Under the pieces are notes generated by a model. The model searched no databases. It saw only the letters and a program-made list of their open reading frames with translations, and had not been told where the DNA came from. The position numbers and the translations under genes were made by a program. This document shows, in pieces, positions 34,241 to 42,630 of a stretch of DNA of 64,000 nucleotides. Within the stretch, counting starts at the first letter, position 1; each line of letters starts with the position of its first letter. Origin of the DNA: Actinomycetospora straminea (GTDB lineage: Bacteria; Actinomycetota; Actinomycetes; Mycobacteriales; Pseudonocardiaceae); the NCBI RefSeq assembly GCF_028737255.1, contig NZ_JAQZAN010000022.1:41130-105129 (forward strand). Direction: 5' to 3'.

Positions 34241-35637
34241 TGCGCCTCGTCGACACCGCCACCGGTGTCGCCCGCCCGCTGCGGCCGCTCACGCCCGGCC
34301 GCGTGACCATCTACGTGTGCGGGGCGACCGTCCACGGTCCGCCGCACCTGGGCCACCTGCGCTCCGCGATCACCTTCGACCTGCTCCGCCGCTGGCTGCA
34401 GCACCAGGGTCTCGAGGTGCTGCTCGTCCGCAACGTCACTGACATCGACGACATAATCCTCGCGAAGGCGCGGGCGGAGGGCCGGCCGTGGTGGGAGTGG
34501 GCCGCGACGCACGAGCGCGCGTTCACCGCCGCGTACGACGCCGTCGGGTGCCTGCCCCCGTCGGCCGAGCCACGGGCCACCGGCCACATCGCCGAGGCCG
34601 TCGAGCTCGTGCGGCGCCTCGTCGCCCGCGGCCACGCCTACCTCGGTACCGCGGGCGACGACGGCGGACGCGACGTCCTCTTCGACGTGGCGTCCTGGCC
34701 CGGGTACGGCCGTCTCTCCGGCGTCCGTGCCGATCACGTGCGGTCGGACCCGGAGCTCGTCCGCCACAAGCGGGACCCCCGCGACTTCGCGCTGTGGAAG
34801 GCCGCGAAGACGGACGAACCGAGGTGGCCGAGCCCCTGGGGCGCCGGACGTCCGAGCTGGCACGTGGAGTGCTCGGCCATGTCGACGCGCTATCTCGGCC
34901 CGGCGTTCGACATCCACGGTGGCGGACGGGACCTCGTGTTCCCCCACCACGAGAACGAGATGGCCCAGTCCCGGGCGGCCGGCGACGACTTCGCCGCGTC
35001 GTGGCTGCACCACGGCTGGGTGACGGTCGACGGCGACAAGATGTCCAAGTCGGCGGGCAACGCCGTCGACGCCGCCGCGGCGCTGGGGCGGGTCCGCCCG
35101 ATCGAGCTCCGCGCCTACCTCCTCGCCGCGCACCACCGCTCCACGATCGACTACTCGGACACGGCGCTGCGCGAGGCGGCGGCCGGGTACCGCCGGATCG
35201 AGGCCCTGCTCGACCGTGTCCGTCCGCGCGGCGGTGCGGTCGAGGTCGGGGAGCTGCCGGCCGCGTTCGCCGCCGCGCTGGACGACGACCTCGCGACACC
35301 GGCGGCGATGAGCGTGCTGCACACCGCCACCCGGGACGGGAACGCCGCGCTCGAGCGCGGTGATCGGCGCACCGCTCGGGGGATCGGCGGCGCGGTGCGG
35401 GCGATGACCTCGGTGCTGGGCATCGACCCGCACGACCCGACGTGGGCGGGACGCCACGTGTCCGGCGCCGCCGGGCACGCGCTCGAGGGACTGGTCGAGG
35501 AGCTGCTCGACGAGCGGAGCCGTGCGCGCGCCGGCGGCGACTTCGCCCGGGCCGACGAGGTCCGGGAGCGACTCCGGCGGGTCGGGGTCGACGTCGAGGA
35601 CACGCCGGACGGGCCACGCTGGGCGCTCGCCCGCTGA
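34240..35637 (+). CDS. cysS: Cysteine-tRNA ligase
   Basis: A 465-residue class I synthetase of full CysS length: zinc-binding C27, HLGH-type motif HLGH (36-39), WHVECS (about 207-212), HHENE, and KMSKS at about 267-271, all intact, plus a C-terminal anticodon-stem region. Its length and complete KMSKS region argue against the mycothiol enzyme MshC. Actinobacteria usually encode the main cysS next to ispF or rlmB, not after gatC, so this may be a second copy. Coupled to gatC by a TGATG overlap. Confidence 0.85.
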   Translation: MRLVDTATGVARPLRPLTPGRVTIYVCGATVHGPPHLGHLRSAITFDLLRRWLQHQGLEVLLVRNVTDIDDIILAKARAEGRPWWEWAATHERAFTAAYDAVGCLPPSAEPRATGHIAEAVELVRRLVARGHAYLGTAGDDGGRDVLFDVASWPGYGRLSGVRADHVRSDPELVRHKRDPRDFALWKAAKTDEPRWPSPWGAGRPSWHVECSAMSTRYLGPAFDIHGGGRDLVFPHHENEMAQSRAAGDDFAASWLHHGWVTVDGDKMSKSAGNAVDAAAALGRVRPIELRAYLLAAHHRSTIDYSDTALREAAAGYRRIEALLDRVRPRGGAVEVGELPAAFAAALDDDLATPAAMSVLHTATRDGNAALERGDRRTARGIGGAVRAMTSVLGIDPHDPTWAGRHVSGAAGHALEGLVEELLDERSRARAGGDFARADEVRERLRRVGVDVEDTPDGPRWALAR

Positions 35638-36132
35638 CCCCACCGCGCCCGGCGGCGAATTCCTCTCCCCACTGTCCGTATTCGTGTCGTCGCCTTCCGG
35701 AGAGGCATTCTGCGTGTCCTCGCGGGCACTCATCGTGAACGCGCACCGAATTGCTGCCCCGATGAGGCGAAGTTCTTCCTCGCGTTGGGTCGAGAGCGGT
35801 CGGCGATTAGTCTGCTCTTGGCCGCGGTGTCTCCCGTCGGACAACGCACCGGGCATACCCTCGTGGCGCACGCCTGCTCCCCCGCGACGAGAGGAGCAAC
35901 GATGGCCATCACGTCGACCGCGCCTGTTCGTCCGGCCGGCCTTCTCGAAGCACGGCCTGCTCGCTGAGTCGTCGTCGCGGTCCCGCACCGCGCACCGCGA
36001 CGGGTGCGGCTGCACAGCCGCCCGCATTCGCTCGACGAATGCCCGGTCCCGACGCGACCCGTGCGTCGAAGAAATCCTGCGGCCCGTCCCGGGCGTCACG
36101 CGGGAATCGCCACGTGCTCAGGAGAGAAGTTC
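35638..36132. other. Long upstream region of the epoxide hydrolase gene
   Basis: This 495-bp stretch is less GC-rich than its surroundings, notably 35650-35830. It contains no domain-like coding sequence apart from a 21-codon frame at 35902-35967. Several GAGAG/CTCTC segments could fold. It looks like a regulatory or recently acquired spacer. Confidence 0.4.
35902..35967 (+). CDS. Possible 21-residue leader peptide
   Basis: ATG follows GAGAGGAGCAAC, a good ribosome-binding site for this window, and encodes MAITSTAPVRPAGLLEARPAR before TGA. It is 165 bp upstream of the epoxide hydrolase gene on the same strand. Without conservation data it could be a regulatory leader or chance. Confidence 0.3.
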   Translation: MAITSTAPVRPAGLLEARPAR

Positions 36133-37350
36133 GTGTCCCTCACCACCGACCAGCGGACGGATACGTCTGTCCGACCATTCCGCATCGCGATCCCGGACGA
36201 GGATCTCACCGACCTGCGCCGTCGCCTCGCCCACACGCGCCTGCCGTCCCGAGAGCTCGTCGAGGACCGCTCGCAGGGTGTGCAGCGGGACGTGGTCGAG
36301 GAGCTCGTGCGCTACTGGGCGTCCGACCACGACTGGCGCCGGTGCGAGGCGAGGCTGAACGCGCTGCCGCAGTTCACGACCGAGATCGACGGCGTCGACA
36401 TCCACTTCGTCCACGTGCGGTCACCGCACCCCGACGCGCTGCCGTTGATCATGACGCACGGCTGGCCCGGCTCGGTCGTCGAGCTGCTGGACACCGTCGG
36501 TCCCCTGACCGACCCGACCGCGTACGGCGGCGCGCCCGAGGACGCGTTCCACCTGGTCCTGCCGTCGTTGCCCGGCTACGGGTTCTCGGGCGCCCCGGCC
36601 GAGCTCGGGTGGGACTCCGGGCGCATCGCCAACGCCTGGGCGCAGCTGATGGATCGTCTCGGCTACACGCGCTACGTGGCCCAGGGCGGTGACGTCGGCG
36701 CCGACGTCACGGACGCGATGGGCCGCCAGGCCCTCGAGGGGCTGCTCGGCATCCACGTCAACCTGCTCGCGGGCGCGCTCGGGCTCAAGGACCGGTTGCC
36801 GGCCGTGACCGAACAGGAGCGCACCGCGCTCGCCGCGGTCACCACGTTCACCACCGACGGCTTCGGCTACTTCCTCGAACAGTCCACCCGGCCGCAGACC
36901 ATCGGCTACGCCTTGCTGGACTCGCCGGTCGCGCTGGCGACCTGGATGCTCGACCACGACACGGACAGCTACGAGAAGATCCGGCGTGCGTTCGTCGACG
37001 ACGCGCCCGTCGGCAACCTCACCCGCGACACGGTCCTCGACAACATCTCGCTGTACTGGCTCACCGGGACCGGCGCCTCGGCCGCCCGGTGGTACTGGGA
37101 GTTCGGGCGGTTCGTGGCCGCCGTGCAGGCGGCCGGCGAGGAGCCGCCGCCGGTCACGGTCCCGGTCGGCTTCACGACGTTCCCCGGCGAGCTCTGGGCC
37201 GCCCCGCGCAGCTGGGTCGAGACCGTCTACCCCGGTCTCGAGTACTTCCACGAGGTGGACCGCGGCGGTCACTTCGCCGCGTGGGAGGAGCCCGAGCTCT
37301 TCGCGCGGGAGGTCCGCGCCGCCTTCGCGAGCGTGCGCGGGGCGACGTGA
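36133..37350 (+). CDS. Epoxide hydrolase (EHN-type alpha/beta hydrolase)
   Basis: A 405-residue protein. Residues about 15-120 form the N-terminal epoxide hydrolase domain (FRIAIPDEDLTDLRRRLAHTRLP), followed by an alpha/beta-hydrolase core with HGWPGS (about 108-113), the nucleophile elbow QGGDVGA (Asp), and a late His in DRGGHFAAWEEPELF. These match microsomal-type epoxide hydrolases that convert epoxides to diols. The GTG at 36133 follows GGAGAG. Downstream genes are redox proteins and an exporter. Confidence 0.88.
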   Translation: MSLTTDQRTDTSVRPFRIAIPDEDLTDLRRRLAHTRLPSRELVEDRSQGVQRDVVEELVRYWASDHDWRRCEARLNALPQFTTEIDGVDIHFVHVRSPHPDALPLIMTHGWPGSVVELLDTVGPLTDPTAYGGAPEDAFHLVLPSLPGYGFSGAPAELGWDSGRIANAWAQLMDRLGYTRYVAQGGDVGADVTDAMGRQALEGLLGIHVNLLAGALGLKDRLPAVTEQERTALAAVTTFTTDGFGYFLEQSTRPQTIGYALLDSPVALATWMLDHDTDSYEKIRRAFVDDAPVGNLTRDTVLDNISLYWLTGTGASAARWYWEFGRFVAAVQAAGEEPPPVTVPVGFTTFPGELWAAPRSWVETVYPGLEYFHEVDRGGHFAAWEEPELFAREVRAAFASVRGAT

Positions 37351-37399
37351 GCACCCGGCGCACGGCGCGCGGAGGTCGCCGATTCTCGAGGTCACTGCG

Positions 37400-38377
37400 G
37401 TGACCGCGACGTCCCGGTTGCCCGTCGAGGGCCCCCTGCCCGCCCTCGACGGCGCGACCGCCTGGCTGCACTCCGAGCCGTTGACGCCGGCCGCCCTGCG
37501 GGGCCGGGTCGCCGTGCTGCAGTTCTGCACCTTCTCCTGCATCAACTGGCTCCGCACCGTGCCCTACGTCCGGGCGTGGGCCGAGAAGTACCGCGACGTC
37601 ACGGTGATCGGCGTGCACTCGCCGGAGTTCCCGTTCGAGCACGACGAGGAGGCGGTCCGGTCCGCGCTCGACGGGATGGGCATCCGCTACCCGATCGCGA
37701 TCGACGACGACTTCGCCCTCTGGCGGGCCCTCGACAACGCGTACTGGCCCGCCCTCTACTTCGTCGACGTCGACGGACGGATCCGGCACCGCCACGTCGG
37801 CGAGGAGGGCTACGAGCGTTCGGAACGGGTGATCCAGTACCTGCTGGGTGAGTCGGGCGTGCGCGACGTCGACGAGGGCCTGGTGTCGGTCACGCCGGAC
37901 GGCGTCCACCTCGCCGCCGACTGGGCCTCCCTGGGGACGCCGGAGACGTACACCGGCTACGCCCGCGCCACCGGCTTCGCGAGCCCGGGTGGCCTCCGCC
38001 TCGACCGACGACACGTCTACGCCCGGCCCGACCACCTCCGACCCCACACCTGGGCCCTGGACGGGGCGTGGACCGTCCGCGCGCGGTCCACGACGCTCGA
38101 CGAGCCCGGCGGCCGGATCGTCGCCCGCTTCCACGCCCGCGACCTCAACCTCGTGGTGGGCGCCCACGACGGCACAGCGGCGCGCGTCCGGGTGCGGATC
38201 GACGGGGAGCCGCCGGGCGTCGCCCGCGGACTCGACGTCGACGAGCAGGGCGACGGTCACGTCGCCGAGCCTCGGCTCTACCAGCTCGTCCGCCAGCAGC
38301 GCCCGATCAGCGACCGCATCGTCGAGATCACCTTCCTCGACGCCGGCGTCGAGGCCTACGTCATCACCTTCGGCTAG
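37400..38377 (+). CDS. TlpA/DipZ-like thioredoxin-fold protein
   Basis: A 325-residue protein with an N-terminal thioredoxin/redoxin domain (about 1-150) and a DipZ-type C-terminal beta domain (about 200-320). The active site reads CTFSCINW: Cys47 is present but the partner in the usual CINC is Trp50, with an extra Cys43. There is no signal peptide, unlike secreted DipZ. The GTG start at 37400 lies 49 bp after the epoxide hydrolase stop. A redox or peroxide-handling role is likely but altered. Confidence 0.75.
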   Translation: MTATSRLPVEGPLPALDGATAWLHSEPLTPAALRGRVAVLQFCTFSCINWLRTVPYVRAWAEKYRDVTVIGVHSPEFPFEHDEEAVRSALDGMGIRYPIAIDDDFALWRALDNAYWPALYFVDVDGRIRHRHVGEEGYERSERVIQYLLGESGVRDVDEGLVSVTPDGVHLAADWASLGTPETYTGYARATGFASPGGLRLDRRHVYARPDHLRPHTWALDGAWTVRARSTTLDEPGGRIVARFHARDLNLVVGAHDGTAARVRVRIDGEPPGVARGLDVDEQGDGHVAEPRLYQLVRQQRPISDRIVEITFLDAGVEAYVITFG

Positions 38378-38460
38378 CCGGAGGCCACGGGAGCAGAGGA
38401 GGTCGGTGACGTGCGCGAGGCACCCGTGATCGTCGCCGTCGTGTCCCCGGTCGCACGCGG

Positions 38461-39957
38461 ATGAACGTCCCGGCGCCACCGGCGGTGGCGGTGACCTCCC
38501 CGGCCGGTCGGTGGTTGATCGTCGCCACCGCGCTCGGCTCCGGGGTGGCGTTCCTCGACGGGTCCGTGGTCAACGTGGCCCTGCCGGCGATCGGCGACGA
38601 GCTGGGCGGCGGCTTCTCCGTCCTGCAGTGGGTGCTCGACGGGTACCTGCTCACCCTCAGCGCGCTCCTGCTCCTCGGCGGAGCGCTCGGTGACCGCTAC
38701 GGACGCCGCCGGGTCTTCCTCCTGGGACTCGTCGTCTTCACCGTCGCGTCCCTGGCCTGTGGTCTGGCGCCGACCGGACCCGCCCTGATCCTCGCCCGCC
38801 TCGTGCAGGGCGTGGGCGGCGCGCTGCTCATCCCCGGCAGCCTGGCGCTGATCGACTCGGTCGTCCGGGAGGACGACCGGGGGCGCGCCGTCGGCACGTG
38901 GGCCGGGCTCAGCGGCGTGGCGGCCGCGCTGGGACCGTTCCTGGGCGGCTGGCTGGTCGACGCGGCGTCGTGGCGCTGGGTGTTCCTGATCAACGTCCCG
39001 CTCGCCGCCGTCGCCTACTGGGTCACGGCGCACCACGTCCCCGAGACCCGCGACGCCTCGGCGACCGGCCGCCTCGACATCGCCGGCGCGGCCGCGGCCA
39101 CCGTCGGGCTCGGCGGGATCGTCTACGGCCTCATCGAGGCCCCGGTGCACGGCTGGACCGCGGTCACCGTGGGCGCCACCGTCTGCGGGGCGCTCGCGCT
39201 GGCGGCGTTCCCGGTCATCGAGCTGCGGGCCGCGGCGCCCCTGATCCCCCTGTCGTTGTTCCGCTCCGCGCAGTTCACCGGCGCGAACCTGGTGACCTTC
39301 GCGGTCTACAGCGCCCTCAGCGGCGCGCTGTTCCTGCTCGTCCTGCAGCTCCAGCACGGCCTCGGCTACTCCGCGCTGGCCGCCGGGCTCGCCTTCCTGC
39401 CCTTCACGGCGATCATGCTGCTGCTCTCCGGCCGGGTCGGGGCCCTGGCCCAGAGGATCGGGCCCCGCTGGCCCATGACGCTGGGGCCGATCGTGGCCGG
39501 GGCCGGGCTCGCGCTGCTGGTCGGGGTCGTGCCGGGCGCCGGATACGCCACCACGGTGCTGCCGGCCGTCGTCGTCTTCGGGATCGGGATGGCCCTGACG
39601 GTGGCCCCGCTGACCTCCGCGGTGCTCGCGTCGGTCCGGTCCGAGCACGTCGGCGTCGCGTCCGGCGCCAACAACGCCATCTCCCGCATCGCGAGCCTGC
39701 TCGCCGTCGCCGTGCTCCCGCTCGTCGTCGGCCTCGACAACAGTGCAAGCGGCCCGCTGGGACCCGGGTTCGCGCAGGCCATGCTCATCTCGGCCGGTCT
39801 CTGTGTCCTCGGTGGCGCCGTCGCCGCCGTGACGATCAGCCGCGGTGCCCCGGCCGCTCCCCACGTCCTGCCCGGGCTGCACCAGCCCTGCCAGTCCCCC
39901 GGCCCCGCACGCCCCCCGCCGGCGGACGGGACCCGCGGACGGGTGCACGAGTCATGA
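38461..39957 (+). CDS. MFS drug exporter, DHA2 (EmrB/QacA) family
   Basis: A 498-residue protein with about 14 membrane helices. Motif A appears as GDRYGRRRVFLLG (about 77-89), and the antiporter motif C-like stretch follows in helix 5 (SGVAAALGPFLGGWLVD). The first helix ends in FLDGSVVNVALP, a DHA2 hallmark. It probably exports a toxic compound by proton antiport. It follows the thioredoxin-like gene by 83 bp on the same strand. Confidence 0.9.
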   Translation: MNVPAPPAVAVTSPAGRWLIVATALGSGVAFLDGSVVNVALPAIGDELGGGFSVLQWVLDGYLLTLSALLLLGGALGDRYGRRRVFLLGLVVFTVASLACGLAPTGPALILARLVQGVGGALLIPGSLALIDSVVREDDRGRAVGTWAGLSGVAAALGPFLGGWLVDAASWRWVFLINVPLAAVAYWVTAHHVPETRDASATGRLDIAGAAAATVGLGGIVYGLIEAPVHGWTAVTVGATVCGALALAAFPVIELRAAAPLIPLSLFRSAQFTGANLVTFAVYSALSGALFLLVLQLQHGLGYSALAAGLAFLPFTAIMLLLSGRVGALAQRIGPRWPMTLGPIVAGAGLALLVGVVPGAGYATTVLPAVVVFGIGMALTVAPLTSAVLASVRSEHVGVASGANNAISRIASLLAVAVLPLVVGLDNSASGPLGPGFAQAMLISAGLCVLGGAVAAVTISRGAPAAPHVLPGLHQPCQSPGPARPPPADGTRGRVHES

Positions 39958-39988
39958 GCGAACAGATCACCACCAGGAGCGTGCCAGC

Positions 39989-40597
39989 ATGACCTTCGTT
40001 TCCCGAGGATTCGTCGGCCGACCGGGAGCCGACCGAGACACGGGCAAGCTCCCGCCCGGGCAGTACGACATCGGCGGCGGCTTCCCGGTGCTGTCCGCCG
40101 GGCCCACCCCGCGCACCGCGCTCGAGGACTGGGACCTCACCGTCACCGGCGAGGTCGCCGAGCCGGTGCGGTGGACCTGGCGGGAGTTCCAGGCGCTGCC
40201 GCGCGAGGACGTCACAGCGGACATCCACTGCGTGACGAAGTGGTCGAAGTTCGACACGACGTGGAGCGGGGTCTCCCTGGACACCCTGCTCGACGCCGTC
40301 GAGACCGCGGCCGACTACGTGATCGCCGTCTGCGACGGCGGCTACACCACGAACCTCCCGCTCGAGGACGTGGTCGACGGCGGCGCCTGGATCGTCGACC
40401 TATACGACGACGAGCCCCTGCCGGCCGAGCACGGCGGCCCGGCCCGGCTGCTCGTCCCGCACCTCTACTTCTGGAAGTCGGCGAAGTGGGTGCGGGGTCT
40501 CCGGCTGTCGAGCACGGACGAACCCGGCTTCTGGGAGACGCTGGGCTACCACGACTACGGTGACCCGTGGCGCGAGCAGCGGTACGCCGGCGACTGA
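39989..40597 (+). CDS. Sulfite-oxidase-like molybdopterin-dependent oxidoreductase
   Basis: A 202-residue protein of the YedY/sulfite oxidase molybdopterin superfamily: LTVTGEVAEPVRWTWREFQALP, the Mo-ligand region DIHCVTKWSKFDTTW with Cys81, then YTTNLPLEDV and the conserved PHLYFWKSAKWVRGL. There is no Tat signal, so it acts in the cytoplasm. The ATG follows CAGGAGC. It overlaps the flavin reductase gene by 31 bp, a recurring actinobacterial pair. Confidence 0.88.
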   Translation: MTFVSRGFVGRPGADRDTGKLPPGQYDIGGGFPVLSAGPTPRTALEDWDLTVTGEVAEPVRWTWREFQALPREDVTADIHCVTKWSKFDTTWSGVSLDTLLDAVETAADYVIAVCDGGYTTNLPLEDVVDGGAWIVDLYDDEPLPAEHGGPARLLVPHLYFWKSAKWVRGLRLSSTDEPGFWETLGYHDYGDPWREQRYAGD

Positions 40598-41301
40598 CGT
40601 GGCGGCTCGCCACCGTCGCGGCCATCACCCAGGAGGCCGCCGGCGCGCGGCGGTTGTCGCTGTCGATCGACGGTTGGGAAGGCCACCTGGCGGGCCAGCA
40701 CGTCGACGTCCGGCTGACGGCACCGGACGGCTACCAGGCCCAGCGCAGCTACTCCATCGCGTCGGCACCGGAGAGCCCGACCGTGGACCTGGTGGTGCAA
40801 CGGGTCGGCGACGGCGAGGTGTCGCCGTACCTCGTCGACGACCTGCGGGTCGGCGACGAGCTCGAGCTGCGCGGACCGATCGGCGGCTACTTCGTGTGGC
40901 ACCCCGACGTCGACTCCCCGCTGCAGCTCGTGGCGGGCGGCTCGGGCGTGGCGCCGTTCCTGGCGGTGCTGGACCACCACGCCGCCCTCGGGTTGTCGGT
41001 GCCGGTCCGGCTCCTCTACTCGGCCCGGACACTCGACGACGTCGTCGGCCGGCAGCGACTCGACGACCACGCCGCCCGCGGCGTCGCCGTCACGATCGCC
41101 CTGACGCGGGAGCGACCGCCGGGATGGACGGGCCTCTCGGGCCGCGTGACGCCGTCGACGATCCGGCAGCACACCCTTCCCGTCCACCGGCAGCCGCGGG
41201 TCCTGGTGTGCGGCCCCACCACGTTCGTCGAGGCCGTCGCCGACGCCCTCGTCGACGAGGGCCACCCGACGGCCGCCATCAAGATCGAACGGTTCGGATG
41301 A
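40567..41301 (+). CDS. FAD-binding ferredoxin/flavodoxin-type oxidoreductase
   Basis: A 244-residue ferredoxin-NADP reductase-like protein: the FAD motif RSYSIAS (60-66), GPIGGYF for pyrophosphate, the NAD(P)-binding GGSGVAPFL (about 123-131), and a C-terminal CGPTTFVEAVADAL. There is no fused 2Fe-2S domain. The GTG start lies inside the end of the molybdopterin oxidoreductase gene, so the two are coupled and it probably supplies or takes electrons from that enzyme. Confidence 0.87.
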   Translation: MARAAVRRRLTWRLATVAAITQEAAGARRLSLSIDGWEGHLAGQHVDVRLTAPDGYQAQRSYSIASAPESPTVDLVVQRVGDGEVSPYLVDDLRVGDELELRGPIGGYFVWHPDVDSPLQLVAGGSGVAPFLAVLDHHAALGLSVPVRLLYSARTLDDVVGRQRLDDHAARGVAVTIALTRERPPGWTGLSGRVTPSTIRQHTLPVHRQPRVLVCGPTTFVEAVADALVDEGHPTAAIKIERFG

Positions 41302-41355
41302 CACCGGTCCGGACGACACCGATCCGGACGACACCGATCCGGACGACACCGAGGA
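41296..41355 (+). repeat. Four tandem 15-bp copies across the reductase stop
   Basis: Units GGA(C/T)GACACCG(A/G)TCC begin at 41296, 41311, 41326 and 41341; the middle two are identical. The first copy has T in place of C, which creates the TGA stop of the reductase gene; other copies would read through as Gly-Arg-His-Arg-Ser. Confidence 0.8.
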
Positions 41356-41361
41356 GCAGCA

Positions 41362-41628
41362 GTGACGACGGAATCCCGACGACTCGACGGCAACGCCGCG
41401 GGGGGACGGCTGGCGGACGTCTTCGCCTTCGACGCGACCGTGGTCCAGACCCGGTGCGGTGCGTGCGGCACGAGGGCGCCGCTCGGGCAGTACCACGTGT
41501 ACGCGGACGCACCGGGCATGGTGGTGCGCTGCCCGGGGTGCGAGAACGTGGTGCTGCGGATGGCCCAGACCCCGGGTCACACGTGGCTCGACATGGGCGG
41601 CGCCATCACGCTCGACATCACCGAGTGA
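41362..41628 (+). CDS. DUF6510-type zinc-ribbon protein
   Basis: An 88-residue protein with CGAC-type Cys pairs C32-x2-C35 and C57-x2-C60, a probable zinc ribbon, and an LDGNAAGGRLADVFAFD opening typical of DUF6510. It follows the molybdopterin oxidoreductase/flavin reductase pair, which is its usual neighbourhood, and may be an accessory or electron-transfer subunit. GTG start after GAGGAGCAGCA. Confidence 0.82.
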   Translation: MTTESRRLDGNAAGGRLADVFAFDATVVQTRCGACGTRAPLGQYHVYADAPGMVVRCPGCENVVLRMAQTPGHTWLDMGGAITLDITE

Positions 41629-42163
41629 CCCCTCCGGCCCTGGTGCTCCGCGCCCCGGGCGAGGGCTGACGCCGTCGCGGCTCAGGTCAACCCGGCCGCC
41701 GCCAGCCACGCCCGCGCGGCCGGAGCCCCGAGGTGTCGACACCGTCGAGCGCCACGGGCCCCGACGCCGTCACGATCACCCCGTGGGCCGCGTCGACGGG
41801 ACGCACCTCGATGGTCGCCCGCGACGAGCTCGGCGGCGGGCTCGCGGGGTGGTGCTGGTGAGGGTGGTGGGCAGGGACGACGAGGTCGGTCACGGCATCT
41901 CCCGGCACGTGGGCCCGGTGCCGGGCTGCAGAGCTCAACCGACGGCGGTACGTCACCCGGTACCCGTCTCGGGACCACGGTGCACGCTTTCCGCGGAATG
42001 GGGCCGATCGCCGAGTGCATTTCCGCCGAGCGGCCGACCGTCCCGTCGAATGGTGCACGCGAACCGCCGCGAACGGTCGATCGTCGGCGCACCCCGGAGC
42101 ACCGACATCGGATTCTCCGGAATCTGTCGGTTCGAGCCCGCCGCGCCGAGGGAAACATCGCCC
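41629..42163. other. Intergenic region before gvpO
   Basis: Apart from a possible 68-codon gene on the minus strand (41687-41893), this 535-bp stretch shows no convincing coding sequence. Bases 41980-42130 are lower in GC and probably hold the gvpO promoter. Confidence 0.35.
41687..41893 (-). CDS. Possible small hypothetical protein
   Basis: A 68-residue frame with GTG start preceded by GGGAGATGCC. The first 24 residues are His/Pro/Ser-rich (HHPHQHHP); then RATIEVRPVDAAHGVIVTASGPVALDGV reads like two beta strands. No family is recognised and the frame could be chance. Confidence 0.35.
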   Translation of the reverse strand: MTDLVVPAHHPHQHHPASPPPSSSRATIEVRPVDAAHGVIVTASGPVALDGVDTSGLRPRGRGWRRPG

Positions 42164-42559
42164 ATGGCTGAGAACGGCGACACCGGCACGGCGGCTCCGA
42201 AGCGAGCATCGCGCTCGACGCGGGACGGCTCCCGGAGCGGGGCGGCGCGGGACACCGGGTCCGGTCAGGGCACGACGTCCGGTCGGGCCCGGCGCGACGT
42301 CGGGGCCCGCGGCATCCTGGCCGCGGCCCAGGAGCTCGCCACGGAGCTGGGCTGGGGCGCGGAGTCGCTCTCCGGACTGCGTCGCGAGGGCGAGGGCTGG
42401 ACGGTGACGATGGACGTCGTCGAGACCCGCCGTGTGCCGTCCACGACCGACGTCATCGCGGTCTACGACGTCGACCTCGACGATGCGGGAGAATTGCTGG
42501 GCTATCGGCGGCTGCGGCACTACGTCCGGGGTCGCGGGGACAACGAGCGGTACGGCTGA
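42164..42559 (+). CDS. gvpO: Gas vesicle protein GvpO-like
   Basis: A 131-residue protein. After a disordered basic/Ser-rich N-terminus (1-45), residues 48-125 match GvpO: ARGILAAAQELATELGWGAESLSGLRREGEGWTVTMDVVETRRVPSTTDVIAVYDVDLDDAGELLGYRRLRHYVRG. GvpO is a minor gas vesicle or regulatory protein in streptomycetes and haloarchaea. No gvpA or other gas vesicle gene is in the window, so this copy is an orphan. Confidence 0.8.
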   Translation: MAENGDTGTAAPKRASRSTRDGSRSGAARDTGSGQGTTSGRARRDVGARGILAAAQELATELGWGAESLSGLRREGEGWTVTMDVVETRRVPSTTDVIAVYDVDLDDAGELLGYRRLRHYVRGRGDNERYG

Positions 42560-42630
42560 CGCCATTTCCGCGGGCTCCTCGGGAACGGCGTGGACCCGGC
42601 GCATTCGCGTGACGCAAGGGGGACCCGTCC

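Noticed and set aside
34240..35637. Mycothiol ligase MshC instead of CysS
   Set aside because: Length (465 residues), the C-terminal anticodon-binding extension and the complete KMSKS context fit CysS; MshC is shorter, about 410 residues.
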